A DNA stretch of 64,000 nt, taken from the NCBI RefSeq assembly GCF_020404845.1, contig NZ_JAIOJZ010000037.1, forward strand, positions 1-64,000, written 5' to 3'. The notes under the pieces are model-generated. The model made no database searches. It saw only the letters and a program-made list of their open reading frames with translations, and was not told the origin of the DNA. This stretch comes from Streptomyces hyderabadensis (lineage in GTDB: Bacteria; Actinomycetota; Actinomycetes; Streptomycetales; Streptomycetaceae). How positions within the stretch are numbered: the first letter of the stretch is position 1; each line of letters opens with the position of its first letter. Made by a program: the position numbers and the translations under genes. Positions 43,621 to 53,550 of the stretch are shown one piece after another.

Positions 43621-45111
43621 TCACTTCTGGTGCGTGCGGACCTCGGAGGGGTCCGGTGCGGCGAGTCGGGAGTGGCGTTGGCCGTACACGAAGTAGAACA
43701 CGAGCCCGACGGCCATCCAGACACCGAAGACCACCCAGGTGACGGTGGACAGGCTGCCCATCATCCAGACGCAGAAGCCGAAGCCCAGGGCGGGCAGGAC
43801 CGGCGACAGCGGCACGCGGAAGGTGCGGCGCATGTCGGGACGGGTCCGGCGCAGCACCACGACGGCGACGTTGACCAGGGCGAAGGCGAAGAGGGTGCCG
43901 ATGCTGGTGGCGTCGGCGAGCTGTCCGAGCGGGATGGCGGCGGCCAGCACGCCGCAGAACAGGGAGACGATCAGCGTGTTGGCACGGGGCGCCCCGGTCT
44001 TCGGGTGGACCTTGGAGAACACCTTGGGCACCAGCCCGTCGCGGGACATGGCGAACAGGACGCGGGTCTGGCCGTACAGGACGGTCAGGACGACGCTGGC
44101 GATGGCGACGACCGCGCAGAAGGCCAGCAGGGTGCCCCAGAAGCTCTGCCCGGTGACGTCGGTCATGATCTGCGCGAGGGAGGCCTCGGAGTCGGTGAAG
44201 GTCCGCCAGGGCTTGGCTCCGACGGCGACGGCGGCGACCAGGACGTAGAGCACCGTGACGATGACGAGGGACAGCATGATCGCGCGGGGCAGGTCGCGCT
44301 GGGCGTTCTTGGCCTCCTCACCCGCGGTGGAGGCGGCGTCGAAGCCGATGTACGAGAAGAAGAGCGTCGCACCCGCCGCGCTGACCCCGGCCATGCCGAG
44401 CGGCATGAAGTGCTCGTAGTTGCCGGAGCGGAAGCCCTGCACGCCGATCGCGCAGAACAGCACCAGCGCCGCGATCTTGACGACGACCATGACCGTGTTG
44501 GCGCGGGCGGACTCGCGGGCGCCGCCGAGCAGGAAGGTCATGGCGAGGAGTACGACGATCAGTGCGGGCAGGTTGAAGACGCCGCCGTCGCCGGGCGGTG
44601 CCGACAGGGCCGCGGGGAGGGTGACGCCGATGGTGCCGTCGAGCAGCTCGTTCAGGTACTCGCCCCAGCCGACGGCGACGGCGGCCACGGACACGCCGTA
44701 CTCCAGGACCAGGCACCAGCCGCAGATCCAGGCGATCAGCTCGCCCATCGTGGCGTAGGCGTACGAGTACGAGGATCCGGCGACCGGGATGGTGCCGGCC
44801 AGTTCGGCGTAGGACAGGGCCGAGAAGAGCGCGGTGAGGCCGGCGATGACGAAGGAGAGCGTGACGGCCGGTCCGGCCTTGGGGACGGCCTCGCCGAGCA
44901 CGACGAAGATGCCGGTGCCGAGGGTGGCACCGATGCTGATCATCGTGAGCTGCCAGAGGCCGAGGGAGCGGCGGAGGCTGCCGCCCTCGCCCTGGCCGCC
45001 CTCCGCGACCAGGCGTTCCACGGGCTTGCGGCGCATGAGGCGCGCGGCCGGCCCCGGGGACGTGGGGGTGGCCGATGTGTCGTGGTGCGGGGGTGCGCCT
45101 TGGTCGAGCAC
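43621..45111 (-). CDS. APC-superfamily amino-acid permease
   Basis: A 496-residue amino acid-polyamine-organocation transporter with about 12 hydrophobic segments. The first helix signature LTMISIGATLGTGIFVVLGEAVPKAGPAVTLSFVIAGLTALFSALSYAELAGTIPVAGSSYSYAYATMGE and GFDAASTAGEEAKNAQRDLPRAIMLSL are typical of cationic amino acid transporter (CAT)-like permeases. GTG 45111 is preceded by AAAGGAG at seven bases, so it is chosen over starts further upstream. It precedes lrp in one operon and has four phased boxes 188-266 bp upstream. Confidence 0.93.
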   Translation of the reverse strand: MLDQGAPPHHDTSATPTSPGPAARLMRRKPVERLVAEGGQGEGGSLRRSLGLWQLTMISIGATLGTGIFVVLGEAVPKAGPAVTLSFVIAGLTALFSALSYAELAGTIPVAGSSYSYAYATMGELIAWICGWCLVLEYGVSVAAVAVGWGEYLNELLDGTIGVTLPAALSAPPGDGGVFNLPALIVVLLAMTFLLGGARESARANTVMVVVKIAALVLFCAIGVQGFRSGNYEHFMPLGMAGVSAAGATLFFSYIGFDAASTAGEEAKNAQRDLPRAIMLSLVIVTVLYVLVAAVAVGAKPWRTFTDSEASLAQIMTDVTGQSFWGTLLAFCAVVAIASVVLTVLYGQTRVLFAMSRDGLVPKVFSKVHPKTGAPRANTLIVSLFCGVLAAAIPLGQLADATSIGTLFAFALVNVAVVVLRRTRPDMRRTFRVPLSPVLPALGFGFCVWMMGSLSTVTWVVFGVWMAVGLVFYFVYGQRHSRLAAPDPSEVRTHQK

Positions 45112-45298
45112 GCGTTGACTCCTTTGTCGCTGCCGGTCAGGCCGCCCGGGTGGGCGGACCGGCTCCCGGCGGGCCTGGGGAGCGGCGGGGACCGGCGGGC
45201 GCGCTCGTGCAGAACGGGAACCCACCGAGCGGGGTCCCCGCCACGCCACGTACAGCGCAGAACACTACGAGCGGGGCGGTGCCCCGGTAATGCAGCAA

Positions 45299-45377
45299 CC
45301 TTGCGCGTTCGAGCACGATCGTTGCGTTCCACGGGGCAGCGCGGGTGTTCGTTGCGCGCGGGGTGCGGGGCGTTGCG
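45299..45377. promoter_or_regulatory. Four phased CGTTGCG boxes upstream of the APC permease
   Basis: CCTTGCG (45299-45305, one mismatch), CGTTGCG (45320-45326), CGTTGCG (45350-45356) and CGTTGCG (45371-45377): intervals 21, 30 and 21 bp, all in one orientation. Two are followed by CGCG. The 344-bp gap (45112-45455) holds nothing else gene-like. Lrp-type proteins bind cooperatively to sites in such phase. Confidence 0.65.
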
Positions 45378-45455
45378 CGCGGGGTCGACGGACGGCGGAT
45401 CGGGCCTGGTCAGCGACCGTGCCGGGATCTGGCCCGGCGACCCGGCGGAGACCGG

Positions 45456-45851
45456 TCAGCGATCGTCCGGTTCGCCCGCGACGGCACGTGCCTCGGCCGC
45501 CTCCGCGGTGTCGAAGCCGATCTGTCCGGGCCGGTCGCGGGCCTCTTCCTGGGCGTCGATCCAGCGCGTGTGCGCCTCCCAGGCGGCCTGCTTGCTGGTG
45601 CCGAGCGCCGCCCCGATCTGCGACCAGGAGGCACCCGCCTCGCGGGCGGCGCGGACGGTGAGCTGGCGCCCGTAGGCGGCCTTGCGGGCGACCACCTCGC
45701 TGAGCGCGAGCAGTTCCAGGAGCTGGGGGCGGTCCAGGGCCTCGGCGTCGCTGCCGAATCCGGCGAGGGACTCGCGGGCGCGCAGTTCGTCGAGACGGGC
45801 CACCGCGGTCAGCAGGGTGTGCTCCGGCTCGATGCTCTGGGGTGTCGTCAT
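45456..45851 (-). CDS. Small HTH-containing protein of unknown function
   Basis: A 131-residue helical protein. Its middle part (REAGASWSQIGAALGTSKQAAWEAHTRWID, about 70-100) is a sigma-like or XRE-like helix-turn-helix with a tryptophan-rich recognition helix; similar segments occur in another gene of this window (52883-53434). The first half (TLLTAVARLDELRARESLAGFGSDAEALDRPQLLELLALSEVV) may be a dimerisation helix pair. A 44-bp perfect palindrome begins nine bases upstream of its ATG, suggesting autoregulation. Confidence 0.8.
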   Translation of the reverse strand: MTTPQSIEPEHTLLTAVARLDELRARESLAGFGSDAEALDRPQLLELLALSEVVARKAAYGRQLTVRAAREAGASWSQIGAALGTSKQAAWEAHTRWIDAQEEARDRPGQIGFDTAEAAEARAVAGEPDDR

Positions 45852-45859
45852 ACGCCCAG

Positions 45860-45903
45860 CGTCGCGTCAGGTCTGCTTGACGTCAAGCAGACCTGACGCG
45901 ACG
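45860..45903. promoter_or_regulatory. 44-bp perfect palindrome centred on TTGACGTCAA
   Basis: Every base from 45860 to 45903 pairs with its mirror about the centre between 45881 and 45882 (CTTGACGTCAAG core; outer arms reach CGTCGCGTCAGGTCTG), with no loop. It lies between guaB1 and the small HTH gene, nine bases before the latter's start. It could be an operator for a dimeric or tetrameric protein, or a transcription end for guaB1; there is no T run. Confidence 0.85.
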
Positions 45904-45905
45904 AC

Positions 45906-45940
45906 GTCCGGATCCGGACACGCGGACGGATCCGGACACG
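45906..45940. repeat. 14-bp direct repeat with palindromic core GTCCGGATCCGGAC
   Basis: CGGATCCGGACACG occurs at 45909-45922 and again at 45927-45940, 18 bp apart; the first copy sits in the palindrome GTCCGGATCCGGAC (45906-45919). It follows immediately the 44-bp palindrome, before the end of guaB1. Confidence 0.75.
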
Positions 45941-45988
45941 GGACGGCTCCGGGCGCGGGTGCGGTTCCGGGTGCGGGTGTGGTGCGGG

Positions 45989-47473
<1,485 letters not shown>

Positions 47474-47539
47474 TCAGCCAGGGGGAAAGAGCACGTACTT
47501 CATTCTCCCATGACGGGTGGCCGATAATCCCCGGGCAGA

Positions 47540-47893
47540 TCATCCAGGCTGGTCAGCGGAGTCCTTGGAGGAACCTCCAGGGCCCAGGGTGACGAAGAGT
47601 CCCGGACCGCGGTCGGTGGCCTCGGCGAAGACCTCCTCGGCCACGGCCCACTCGTCGGGCCGCGCCTCGGCGTACGCCCGCCAGCCCTCCACCACGAGGA
47701 CCAGACCCCGGCCGGCCGCTCCCTCGGGCCACACGGAGGGGTCGGCGAGGGAGTCGGCGAGCGCGTCCCAGTTCCGGCCGAACCAGTCGGGCAGCGCCAG
47801 GTCACGGGCGCAGCGGTCCATCAGGCCCGCCTTGTCCGTGACCCCGCCGAGGTCCAGCGTGACCACGAGCCGCCCCGCGGAGTCCTCGGTCAT
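47540..47893 (-). CDS. Barstar-family protein (orphan RNase inhibitor)
   Basis: A 117-residue barstar-like protein. The fold motif GVTDKAGLMDRCARDLALPDWFGRNWDALADSL carries the acidic/aromatic helix that blocks barnase-type RNases, and the final strand region GLVLVVEGW is present. ATG 47893 is preferred over GTG 47902 because of GAAGG spacing. No barnase-like RNase is encoded in this window; the partner may be elsewhere or the protein may bind another target. Neighbours are GuaB1 and a SorC-type regulator, so no toxin operon is visible. Confidence 0.88.
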   Translation of the reverse strand: MTEDSAGRLVVTLDLGGVTDKAGLMDRCARDLALPDWFGRNWDALADSLADPSVWPEGAAGRGLVLVVEGWRAYAEARPDEWAVAEEVFAEATDRGPGLFVTLGPGGSSKDSADQPG

Positions 47894-47956
47894 CTCGCGC
47901 ACCCTTCTTCCCGCTCTTCCGGCTCTTCCGGTCCCGCCCGTGCCGCCGACGGCCCG

Positions 47957-48976
47957 TCAGATCCCGTCGGGATCGGCGCGGTTGAGTGTCGACTTCGGTG
48001 CCGACCCCGCCGTCATCAGGTAGTCCGCGGCCGACGTGTCCGTCACCAGGCTGGTGACGAGGCCGGAGCGCAGCACCGCGTCGATCGCCGCCGCCTTGCG
48101 CTGCCCGCCCGCGATCGCGACGACCTCGGGGATACGGCGGAGCTGCTCGGCCTTGACCGTGATGCACCGCTCCCCCAGGTCCCGCCCGACCCGGCGGCCC
48201 TCGGCGTCGAAGAGGTGCGCGGACATCTCGGCGGCGACGCCGAGCGAGGCGTAGTGCGCGCGCTCCTCGTCGCTGAGCATGTCGTGCACCGTCGAGATGC
48301 CGGGCTCCCAGGAGCCGATGGAGACGCAGGCGACCGTGACCTTGTCGAAGTACTCGAAGGCCCGGGCGATCCCGGTCTGGTGCCGCAGCGCCTGCGCGGT
48401 GGCCGCGTCCGGCAGCAGCATCGGCGCGTAGATGGGGTGGGCGTCGCCGCCCGACACCTGGGCGGCGCGGCGGACGGCCTCCACCGAGCCGCGCTCGGCG
48501 GTCCCGGCGTCGTACACACCCGTCAGCTGGACCACCGTGCACGGCGGCAGCCGGTCCAGCGCGGCCGCCATGTGGATGGTGGACCGGCCCCAGGCCAGCC
48601 CGAGCACATCGCCCTCGTTGACCAGCTCGCCGAGCAGGTCGGCGGCCACCTCGCCCAGGTTCTCCGGGTCGGGCGTCTCCTCGGCGTCCGCCGGGGACTC
48701 CACGACCACGGCGTGCCTGAGGCCGTAGCGGGCCCGCAGGGCGTCCGAGCGCTCGGCGTCCAGCTCGGCCGGCACCCGGATCTCGATTCGTACAAGGTCC
48801 CGCTCGAGGGCGGTCTCGAGAACCCTGGCCACCTTGAAGCGGCTGACGCCGAACTCCTCCGCGATCTGGATCTTGGACTTGCCCTCGAGGTAGAAGCGGC
48901 GGGCCATGGCCGCCGCCTGGACCAGCTCAGCGGGTCCCATCCGCATGGCTGAACGGCCCGCCGACATACCCGACAC
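47957..48976 (-). CDS. SorC/DeoR-type sugar-binding transcriptional regulator
   Basis: A 339-residue regulator of the SorC group. HTH in the first 70 residues (AMARRFYLEGKSKIQIAEEFGVSRFKVARVLETALERDLVRIEI); the rest is the sugar-phosphate-binding domain resembling sugar isomerases (GLAWGRSTIHMAAALDRLPP, VVQLTGVYDAGTAERGSVEAVRRAAQVSGGDAHPIYAPMLL, VACVSIGSWEPG). GTG 48976 is fixed by GAGGAG six bases before it. It lies 101 bp downstream of rpe on the same strand, so a pentose or phosphosugar ligand is plausible; this is inference. Confidence 0.9.
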   Translation of the reverse strand: MSGMSAGRSAMRMGPAELVQAAAMARRFYLEGKSKIQIAEEFGVSRFKVARVLETALERDLVRIEIRVPAELDAERSDALRARYGLRHAVVVESPADAEETPDPENLGEVAADLLGELVNEGDVLGLAWGRSTIHMAAALDRLPPCTVVQLTGVYDAGTAERGSVEAVRRAAQVSGGDAHPIYAPMLLPDAATAQALRHQTGIARAFEYFDKVTVACVSIGSWEPGISTVHDMLSDEERAHYASLGVAAEMSAHLFDAEGRRVGRDLGERCITVKAEQLRRIPEVVAIAGGQRKAAAIDAVLRSGLVTSLVTDTSAADYLMTAGSAPKSTLNRADPDGI

Positions 48977-49077
48977 GGCGATCTCCTCACTGCTGTTCAC
49001 ACTCTGGATACGCCGTTCATCCTTGCAGATTCGGCGCACTTGATCAGCCCTGATGGGAGCCGTTCACTTTCTGTTCC

Positions 49078-49764
49078 TCAGTGGTCGCAGGACCAGGATG
49101 CCTTGGCGGTGGCCGCGTCCGCCTGTGTGCGCAGTGCACGTACCGCTTCGGCCGGGTCGGACGCCCCGTACACGGCGGAACCCGCGACGAAGACGTCGGC
49201 GCCGGCCTCGGCGCAGCGCTCGATCGTCGACGCCGAGACCCCGCCGTCGACCTGGAGCCACAGCTCCAGACCGTGCTTCTTGATCAGCTCACGGGTGCGC
49301 CGGATCTTGGGCAGCATGATGTCGAGGAACGCCTGCCCGCCGAAGCCGGGTTCAACCGTCATGATCAGCAGCATGTCGAGTTCGGGGAGCAGGTCCTCGT
49401 AGGGCTCGATCGGCGTCGCGGGCTTCAGTGCCATGGACGCGCGGGCGCCCTTGGCCCGGATCTCCCGGGCCAGCCGCACCGGCGCGGCGGCCGCCTCGAC
49501 GTGGAAGGTGACGGATCCGGCGCCCGCCTCGACGTACTGGGGCGCCCAGCGGTCGGGGGCCTCGATCATGAGGTGGCAGTCCAGCGGGGTGTCGGTCGCG
49601 CGGGCCAGGGACTCGACCACCGGCACGCCGAGCGTGAGGTTCGGGACGAAGTGGTTGTCCATGACGTCGACGTGGAGCCAGTCGGCTCCCTGGACCGCCT
49701 GGGCCTCGTCCGCGAGGCGGGCGAAGTCGGCGGACAGGATGCTGGGGTTGATCTGCGCGGCCAT
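49078..49764 (-). CDS. rpe: Ribulose-phosphate 3-epimerase
   Basis: A 228-residue TIM-barrel enzyme interconverting ribulose 5-phosphate and xylulose 5-phosphate in the pentose phosphate pathway. Markers: [33 protein letters not shown] with metal and catalytic residues, [33 protein letters not shown] and [12 protein letters not shown]. All catalytic residues are in place. It is followed by the SorC-type regulator; the gap to rsmB upstream carries degenerate tandem repeats. Confidence 0.97.
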   Translation of the reverse strand: MAAQINPSILSADFARLADEAQAVQGADWLHVDVMDNHFVPNLTLGVPVVESLARATDTPLDCHLMIEAPDRWAPQYVEAGAGSVTFHVEAAAAPVRLAREIRAKGARASMALKPATPIEPYEDLLPELDMLLIMTVEPGFGGQAFLDIMLPKIRRTRELIKKHGLELWLQVDGGVSASTIERCAEAGADVFVAGSAVYGASDPAEAVRALRTQADAATAKASWSCDH

Positions 49765-49822
49765 GTCCCCAAGCCTGCCATGCCCTCCGGGGGTGGGCGG
49801 CATGGGTACCCCCGGGGTCGGG

Positions 49823-49986
49823 TGTTCGCCGGCCGGGGGGCGGGGGGGTGTTTGCCGGCCGGCGGGGCGAGGGGTGTTAGCCGACCGGCGGCGGGGCGAG
49901 GGGTGATCGTCCGCCGCGGGGGCGGTAGGGGTTGTACGTCGGCCGCGGGCCGGTGGGGGCTGGTCGCGCAGTTCCCCGCGCCCCTG
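49823..49986. repeat. Degenerate 26-29 bp tandem repeats joined to a REP-like element
   Basis: Copies of a unit like TGTTxGCCGGCCGGxGGGGCGAGGGG begin near 49823, 49849, 49875, 49904 and 49933, decaying toward the right. Adjoining is a GGTCGCGCAG/TTCCCCGCGCCCC element (about 49957-49986) of a kind I remember as frequent in Streptomyces intergenic DNA. The 362-bp gap 49765-50126 between rpe and rsmB has no gene. Confidence 0.65.
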
Positions 49987-50021
49987 GGGGTGGTTGCGGA
50001 TCGTCGTCGGGTTCGGGCTGC

Positions 50022-50126
50022 GTGTGGTTGCCCGCGTCCGCGCGGCGGAACCACACCGTGTCACAGCGTCGCGCCCGGGGGGTGTGGTGGCTCGCGTCCG
50101 CGCGGCGGAACCGTACCGTGTTGCAG
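50022..50126. repeat. 45-bp direct repeat with 60-bp period, ending at the rsmB stop
   Basis: Copies at 50022-50066 and 50082-50126 share GTGTGGT, CGCGTCCGCGCGGCGGAACC, ACCGTGT and CAG with few mismatches. The second copy ends exactly beside the rsmB stop codon (50127). It looks like a duplicated terminator or recombination scar. Confidence 0.75.
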
Positions 50127-51554
50127 TTACGCGGTGCGGCGGATCAAGGCCAGGTACATCGCGTCGGTGCCGTGGAGGTGGGGCCAGAGCTGGATGTCGG
50201 GGCCCTCTCCGAGGTGGGGGACGTCGGGGAGGAGGGGGCGGGCGTCGAGCAGTTCCGCCTCCGGGTGCTGCTTGAGGACGTCGGCGACGACCGCGCGGGT
50301 CTCGGCGAGGTGGGGTGAGCAGGTCGCGTAGGCGACGACGCCTCCCACCCGTACGGCCTCCAGGGCGCTGCGCAGCAGCCCGCGCTGGAGCGGGGCGAAT
50401 CCGTCCAGGTCCTCGGGGCGGCGCCGCCAGCGCGCCTCGGGCCGGCGGCGCAGGGCGCCGAGCCCGGTGCACGGCACGTCGACCAGGACGCGGTCGAAGC
50501 TGCCGGGCCGCCACGCCGGGCGCGTGCCGTCGGCGGCGATCACCTGGTACGGGCCGGGATTGCCGTCCAGCGCCCTGGCCACGAGCCCGGCACGGTGCGG
50601 CTGCTTCTCCGAGGCCAGCAGGAACGCTCCCCGCTCGGCGGCCAGCGCACCGAGGAGCGCGGCCTTGCCGCCGGGTCCCGCGCAGCCGTCCAGCCAGCGT
50701 CGGTCCGGCCCCTCCAGCGGCGCGTTGGCGAGGGCCAGGGCGACCAGCTGGCTGCCCTCGTCCTGCACACCGGCGCGGCCCTCCCGCACGGCCTCGACGG
50801 CTCCGGGTTCACCGCCCTCGCTGAGGCGCACGGCGTACGGCGACCAGCGCCCCGGTACGGCGGCGTCCTCGCCGAGCAGCTCCTCGCGGGTGGCCCGGCC
50901 GGGCCGCGCGACCAGGGTGACCTCGGGGCGTTCGTTGTCGGCGGCCAGCAGCTCCTCGATGCCGTCCCGGCCGCCGCCCAGCGAGTCCCACAGCGCGGAG
51001 ACGACCCAGCGCGGGTGCGAGTGCACGACGGCCAGATGGTCCTCGGGGTCCTCGTCGTAGGGCGGGGCGACCCGTTCCAGCCAGCCGTCGAGGTCGTCCC
51101 GGGCCACCTTGCGCAGCACGGCGTTGACGAACTTGGCCCGCCCGTCCCCGAGCACGACCCGGGCCAGCTCCACGGAGGCGGAGACGGCGGCGTGGCTGGG
51201 GATCCGCGTCCCTAGCAGCTGGTGCACGCCCAGGCTGAGCACGTCCAGCACCGGCGGGTCGACCTCGCGCAGCGGCCGGTCCACGCAGTCCGCGATGATC
51301 GCGTCGTACGTGCCCTGCCGGCGCAGCGTCCCGTACACCAGCTCGGTCGCCAGGGCCGCGTCCCGGGCGTCGAACTTCTCGGGTCCCTCCTTCTCCCGCG
51401 CCTTGCGCAGCAGCGGCGGCAGGACCAGGTTGGCGTACGCGTCCCGCTCGTCCACGGCCCGCAGCGCCTCGAAGGCGAGGATGCGGACGGGGTCCTTCTG
51501 GGGCCTGCGGTACGGCTTGCCGGGCTTGCGGGGACGGCGGGGCTGCTCGCTCAC
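50127..51554 (-). CDS. rsmB: 16S rRNA (cytosine-967-C5) methyltransferase RsmB
   Basis: A 475-residue RNA methyltransferase: an N-terminal NusB-like RNA-binding domain (about 20-170, [32 protein letters not shown]) joined to a Rossmann RsmB/Nop catalytic domain (about 250-475). SAM motif [25 protein letters not shown]; two catalytic-cysteine loops [17 protein letters not shown] and [15 protein letters not shown] as usual for m5C enzymes. It follows fmt on the same strand (97 bp), the classic fmt-rsmB order. Confidence 0.95.
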   Translation of the reverse strand: MSEQPRRPRKPGKPYRRPQKDPVRILAFEALRAVDERDAYANLVLPPLLRKAREKEGPEKFDARDAALATELVYGTLRRQGTYDAIIADCVDRPLREVDPPVLDVLSLGVHQLLGTRIPSHAAVSASVELARVVLGDGRAKFVNAVLRKVARDDLDGWLERVAPPYDEDPEDHLAVVHSHPRWVVSALWDSLGGGRDGIEELLAADNERPEVTLVARPGRATREELLGEDAAVPGRWSPYAVRLSEGGEPGAVEAVREGRAGVQDEGSQLVALALANAPLEGPDRRWLDGCAGPGGKAALLGALAAERGAFLLASEKQPHRAGLVARALDGNPGPYQVIAADGTRPAWRPGSFDRVLVDVPCTGLGALRRRPEARWRRRPEDLDGFAPLQRGLLRSALEAVRVGGVVAYATCSPHLAETRAVVADVLKQHPEAELLDARPLLPDVPHLGEGPDIQLWPHLHGTDAMYLALIRRTA

Positions 51555-51650
51555 GAAAAAGGTGCTCCGGGTGTGGGATGAAGTGCGTTCACCAGCGTAC
51601 GCCGGGGCGGTGAACGGTGCGGCGGAGGCGTCGGGACGCGGCGGCGCGCG

Positions 51651-52583
51651 TCAGTCGCCGAGCAGCTCGCCCTCGGTGATCCGCGCGCCGCGCGCCCAGT
51701 CCGCGGCCCGCATCGGCTTCTTGCCCTGCGCCTGTACCCACAGCAGCTCGACGGCGTGCGAGCCGGTGCCGACGTACACGTTGTTCTTCCCGGCGGCGAG
51801 CTGCCCGGGGGCGAGGTCGGTCCGGTCGGCCACGGGCAGGGCCTGCACGAGCTTGAGCCGCTCGCCGCGGAAGGTGGTCCAGGCGCCGGGGGCCGGGGTG
51901 CAGCCGCGCACCACCCGGTCCACGCGCAGCGCCGGGGCGGTCCAGTCGACCCGGGCGTCCTCGACGGTGATCTTCGGGGCGAGGGTGACGCCCTCGTCCG
52001 GCTGCGGTACGGCCTTCAGGCTGCCGTCCTCGATGCCGTCCATGGTGGCCGCGAGCAGGCCGGCGCCGGCGAAGGCCAGCCGGGTCAGCAGGTCGCCGCT
52101 GGTGTCGGTGGGGCGGACGGTCTCGGTGACGGTCCCGTACACGGGGCCGGAGTCCAGACCCTCCTCGATCAGGAAGGTGGAGGCGCCGGTGATCTCGTCG
52201 CCCGCCATCAGCGCGTGCTGCACGGGGGCGGCGCCGCGCCAGGCGGGCAGCAGCGAGAAGTGCAGGTTGACCCAGCCGCGGGCGGGCACGTCCAGGGCGA
52301 CGCGGGGCAGCAGGGCACCGTAGGCGACGACGGGGCAGCAGTCCGGGCCGATCTCGCGCAGCCGCTCCAGGAAGCCGGGGTCGCGCGGCTTCGCGGGCTT
52401 GAGCACCTCGATGCCCGCCTCCTCGGCCCGCTCGGCCACGGGGGAGGCGACCAGCCGGCGCCCGCGCCCGGCCGGAGCGTCGGGCCGGGTGACGACGGCG
52501 GCCACCTCGTGACGCCCGGAGGCGATCAGGGCGTCCAGGGCGGGGACGGCGACCTCGGGGGTACCGGCGAAGACGAGCTTCAT
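51651..52583 (-). CDS. fmt: Methionyl-tRNA formyltransferase
   Basis: A 310-residue enzyme formylating initiator Met-tRNA with 10-formyl-tetrahydrofolate. N-terminal FMT domain: [54 protein letters not shown] with the catalytic Asn-His and the SLLP motif; C-terminal OB-like domain (about 205-300) binds tRNA. The ATG at 52583 is the conserved start. Together with rsmB and priA it is part of a conserved housekeeping run. Confidence 0.97.
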   Translation of the reverse strand: MKLVFAGTPEVAVPALDALIASGRHEVAAVVTRPDAPAGRGRRLVASPVAERAEEAGIEVLKPAKPRDPGFLERLREIGPDCCPVVAYGALLPRVALDVPARGWVNLHFSLLPAWRGAAPVQHALMAGDEITGASTFLIEEGLDSGPVYGTVTETVRPTDTSGDLLTRLAFAGAGLLAATMDGIEDGSLKAVPQPDEGVTLAPKITVEDARVDWTAPALRVDRVVRGCTPAPGAWTTFRGERLKLVQALPVADRTDLAPGQLAAGKNNVYVGTGSHAVELLWVQAQGKKPMRAADWARGARITEGELLGD

Positions 52584-52828
52584 GGGTGGGACGGGCCTCT
52601 CGGGCGGGAACGTTGGCGGGCGACGCACCAGTCTACGAGCCGCCGGACGAGGGAAACCCGCCGACGGCGCGGCACCCCCGCGCAAGACCTCAGCCCCTCG
52701 GCCGACGGCGAACGCGTGGTGCGCGGGCGGGAGACCCCGAGGCCGAGGACCGAGGGGCGCACGCATATGCCGCCGCGCCCCGACCCGTGACCCGCGGAGC
52801 ACTGACGCGTTGGTCAAGGAAGAGTTGA

Positions 52829-53434
<606 letters not shown>

Positions 53435-53550
53435 TCCGCGCACCGGCAGACCCGCGCACCGGCCGCCCGCACCGGCCGAGCCGCGACCCCGCACCGGCCC
53501 TCCGCCCTCCCCCGACCCCGGGAGACGGAGGGCCGCGGCGTGTCCGACGC

